64,000 nt of DNA from Chimonanthus salicifolius. Lineage: Eukaryota; Streptophyta; Magnoliopsida; Laurales; Calycanthaceae. Positions within the stretch are counted from its first letter, which is position 1. Every line of letters begins with the position of its first letter. The notes under the pieces were generated by a model. That model was not told where the DNA came from, did not search any database, and saw only the letters and a program-made list of their open reading frames with translations. This document shows positions 61,251 to 64,000 of the stretch, piece by piece. The DNA lies in NCBI GenBank assembly GCA_013350335.1, contig CM023532.1, forward strand, positions 92,321,383-92,385,382, given 5' to 3'. The position numbers and the translations under genes are program-made.

Positions 61251-62603
61251 AACCTATCATTTACAATATAAATTCATCAAAGTAAGATAAAAACAATGTA
61301 CATCAGCCCATGGTTTCAAAGAGGTGGAATCCTACCAAAGACCGCTAACGTGTCCTTGCGTCTTTCATCCGGTAACCGCTCACGATCGTACACACCTTGT
61401 GAGATCCCGTTACCTTATAATATAACAATCAATTAAAACCAAGTCCCACTTGATTTACAATAATGTTTAAGTCCATAAATACAATCCTCATGGGGTTCGG
61501 CCATACATCATGGCCAAACCCATGGTTTATCATTTTCAGCTGATATTACCAAATTGCCATTGGTTTAATTTTTAATTAATATTTCATTCATTTAATCGAA
61601 CATACGTAACCTTAGGTCGGCCAAACATTCCCCATGGGGTTCGGCCACACACCATGGCTGAACCCATAGTCTTTCATTTTTTTGACCATATTTACAACAA
61701 TGCCATTCATGGCTAACATAACCCATAATCCAATATTTTCCTCCACTAACAAATGCCTAAGTCCATGTCTTGATCCACAAATCCATCTCATGGGGTTCGG
61801 CCATACATTATGGCCGAACCCATGATCTTTCATCTCCCTAATTTTAGGTCCACAATATAGGTCCATAATTTTTGACATTCATACATGGATCCACCAATGA
61901 TCCACAATCATAGAACCATTTAATCATTCCTACATTTACTCATAATCCAATCACTAATCTTAAATTCATAAAATCCATTCAAATAGATTCATGGGGTTCG
62001 GCCACACACCATGGCCAAACCCTATGATATCTTAATTCTATTTAAATGACTTATAATCTTAGGTCCATAGATTTAAAAATTATATACATGGATCCATAAC
62101 CGATTCCTTCACTTTCTAATTATAGCAACTTCCATATTTGAATCCATAATCCAAGGTTCTTTCCTTTTTGATCCAAAAATCCATATTTAGAAACTTTCTA
62201 ATTTAATCTCCACCTTCCATTTTAATCAATTAACATACATTAAAAATAACAATACATCTCCATGGGGTTCGGCCATACACCATGGCCGAACCCTATGGTT
62301 CTTTAATTTCCTCTTGAACATTATTTAACTTGATCTAAATATATAAACATAATTCCATAATTATTTATGGGGTTCGGCCATACCTCATGGCCGAACCCAT
62401 GATCTAAGGATCTTCACAAAATCATCCATTAAAACCCTTCTAAAATTAAAACCATAACTCTATGATTTTGATCCTCCAAAATTCCATTAAAATTACCAAA
62501 GTCCTTCCATGGTTTTCAACCCATCAAAATACACAATGTCTTTCCATTAAATTATACTCAAATCATCTCTCAATCTTCTTCTATGGGGTTCGGCCATACA
62601 CCA

Positions 62604-64000
62604 TGTAACGCCCCGCCCTTTCCGTGATTCAGAGTCTAATTCTTTTTTTTTTTTTAAATAATAATATAATAACACCGGAAGAGGGCGGACGACGTCACGA
62701 CGCGAGCTAAGTTCGAACTTCCAAAGTCCGACCCTTAACTGGCCACCCATGTGAGCATGGACTAAACCCATGAATAACAAACCATACATGGAACTAATCA
62801 AGTAATGCTGAATAAACTAGACCAATTACGGAAATACTAATTGCGGAATTATACTGAATAGATAGCAAGTGCAAGTCTCCCATTCAAATGCTTAAACCAA
62901 GTATCCAATATCAAACCATAAACAAACCATAGCAAAGTTACTAGTTATTACATGTCCATACAATGTAATTCAAATGACAGTAAAATAGAAGTTCATTCCA
63001 ACACTCAAGCTCTTAAGCTTGGCTCCCCTCCTGGTCCTTGACCTTCTCTTTCCCTTTCCTTTTTCCTGCATTATCCTCTAAGGATAGAAATAGGGCGTTA
63101 GATCAACGCCCAGTAGGTTTTCTGATCAGGGTTACCACATGGTTAGTATATACAACATGCATCTATATAGTATATGATCATCCAAAAATATCTGAAATCA
63201 ATGCTATGTATGTAAGTGCAAATGTAATGAGTCCCACCCATCGCACATATACATAGCCATCACTTGACGAGACTCTCCTCGCCAAGGTAAACCACAGTAC
63301 TCTTTCATTTCTTCTTGATGATATTCCTCCTGGCGGGACCCTCATCGCCTAAGGAGGCCGATGTGACTCTCATCATCATGATATTCCTCCTGGCGGGACC
63401 CTCATCTCCTAAAGAGGCCGATGTGACTCTCATCATCATGATATTCCTCCTGGCGGGACCCTCATCGCCTAAGGAGGCCGATGTGACTCTCATCATTATG
63501 ATATTCCTCCTGGTGGGACCCTCATCGCCTAAGGAGGCCGATGTGACTCTCATCATTAAGTTGTTCCACAATCATCACCCCATGCCATGCATGAGATGTC
63601 AATGTATATATATATATCATTTGTAAATATATCTCATCATTCAAAACCCATTTTGAAATATAAAACAGTAACAACATATCTCATAAAAACATGATAAAAC
63701 CAAATATAACAGTGGTTACAAGTAGGTAGGAAACCTACTGAAACTTCGCTTAAGTGTCCGTTCCTTTTTAAGCTTCACCCGATCACGACTCGTACGTCGT
63801 TCAACTTCCGTTTCCTTGTTTAGACAACAACAAGTTAATACTTAATCTTCTTGATTTCTAATCAAGTTCAGATCCCATAAACCATCTTGTGAGGTTCCTC
63901 TTTCAAGTCCTTTGATCAATCCCTTCATATTTATCATTTGACGTGTATTTACGGTTTTGCCATTGGCCTAACCGATGCTTAATTTTGCTTCATAGTCAAA
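62604..64000 (-). mobile_element. LTR I, start only (runs off the window)
   Basis: It begins TGTAACGCCCCGCCC with a strong terminal stem, and is of the same family as solo LTR D (16490). It inserted in the loop of a GGTTCGGCCA hairpin of element 4. It holds a 60 bp tandem array (63316-63560) and the GTAGG...CCTAC block (63720-63800). Its end is outside the window. Confidence 0.85.
63316..63560. repeat. Four tandem copies of a 60 bp unit in LTR I
   Basis: The period is exactly 60 bp, with a few substitutions. Each unit contains a stem CCTCCTGGCG / CGCCTAAGGAGG. In solo LTR D the corresponding region (17327-17415) has related single CCTGGCG units and a different duplication. Confidence 0.93.

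Larger units (their letters stand above)
58323..62603 (-). repeat. Element 4 5' LTR, interrupted
   Basis: The segments are 58323-59218 and 60808-62603; the rest lies beyond the LTR inserted at 62604. It matches the 3' LTR segment by segment. It has five copies of a 58 bp unit (60974-61250), the conserved block (61310-61410) and hairpins at about 61489, 61633, 61791, 61990, 62263, 62367 and 62582 (the last cut by the next insertion). Confidence 0.88.
42404..64000 (-). mobile_element. Element 4: chimeric, non-autonomous Ty3/gypsy element (runs past the window end)
   Basis: Minus-sense element with the 3' LTR at 42404-54390, an internal region at 54391-58322 and the 5' LTR from 58323 to beyond the window end. 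The 3' LTR without nested insertions is about 3.57 kb. The LTRs are clearly paired (58323-59218 against 42404-43183; 60808-62603 against 51597-53320) but have diverged. The internal region keeps only the integrase-chromodomain part of pol; the rest is unrelated sequence plus a triple zinc-knuckle ORF. The PBS is eroded. Confidence 0.88.

Overview
This is repeat-rich plant nuclear DNA with no host gene that I can support. The window is almost wholly nested LTR retrotransposons. They are Ty3/gypsy chromoviruses, closest in domain order to the Tekay/Del clade: Gag with one CCHC knuckle, protease, RT, RNase H, integrase and a C-terminal chromodomain, primed from initiator-Met tRNA. There are also fragments of other LTR families. 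W-box-rich LTRs, tRNA-iMet priming and a 'putative plant transposon protein' relic all point to a flowering plant. I cannot name the species.

Orientation: nearly all Ty3/gypsy LTRs read TGTAAC...TTACA on the + strand, but their coding sense is the minus strand. The exceptions are one solo LTR (43184-51591) and the larger arm of a fold-back insertion.

Layout. A copia-like LTR relic (33135-33948 and 37748-38561) holds LTR6 (10361-10747 and 31500-33134, start outside the window). LTR6 holds LTR5 (1-681 and 7946-10360), which holds the intact, very young element 1 (682-7945, TSD AATCA). LTR6 also holds solo LTR B (10748-31499, TSD CATTG). B holds element 2 (12599-29683, TSD CCGAA), and the 3' LTR of element 2 holds solo LTR D (16490-20312). 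A separate solo LTR E (33949-37747) lies in the copia-like relic. A broken plant-transposon-protein ORF (38562-41776) is split by solo LTR F (39065-41137, TSD TGAAT). Element 4 (42404 to beyond the window end) follows. Its 3' LTR holds inverted solo LTR G (43184-51591, TSD AAGGT), which holds solo LTR H (46145-50411, TSD AAGGA). Its 5' LTR holds a fold-back insertion (59219-60807, TSD TAGGT) and a further LTR (62604 to the end).

The most unusual feature is the inside of the 3.6-4.3 kb LTRs. Each carries several copies of a short hairpin (arms GGTTCGGCCA / TGGCCGAACC), about 50 in the window. They are confined to a compartment bounded, in sense orientation, by a splice-donor-like site (usually GTAAGT) and a conserved ~100 bp block with GTAGG...CCTAC. 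The LTR ends form a stem whose arms covary between families. Element 1, the youngest, has an LTR of only 1088 bp because the whole hairpin compartment was deleted. Its single ORF is open but lacks the first catalytic Asp of RNase H. Element 4 is chimeric: gag-pro-RT-RNase H is replaced by unrelated sequence plus an ORF with three zinc knuckles.
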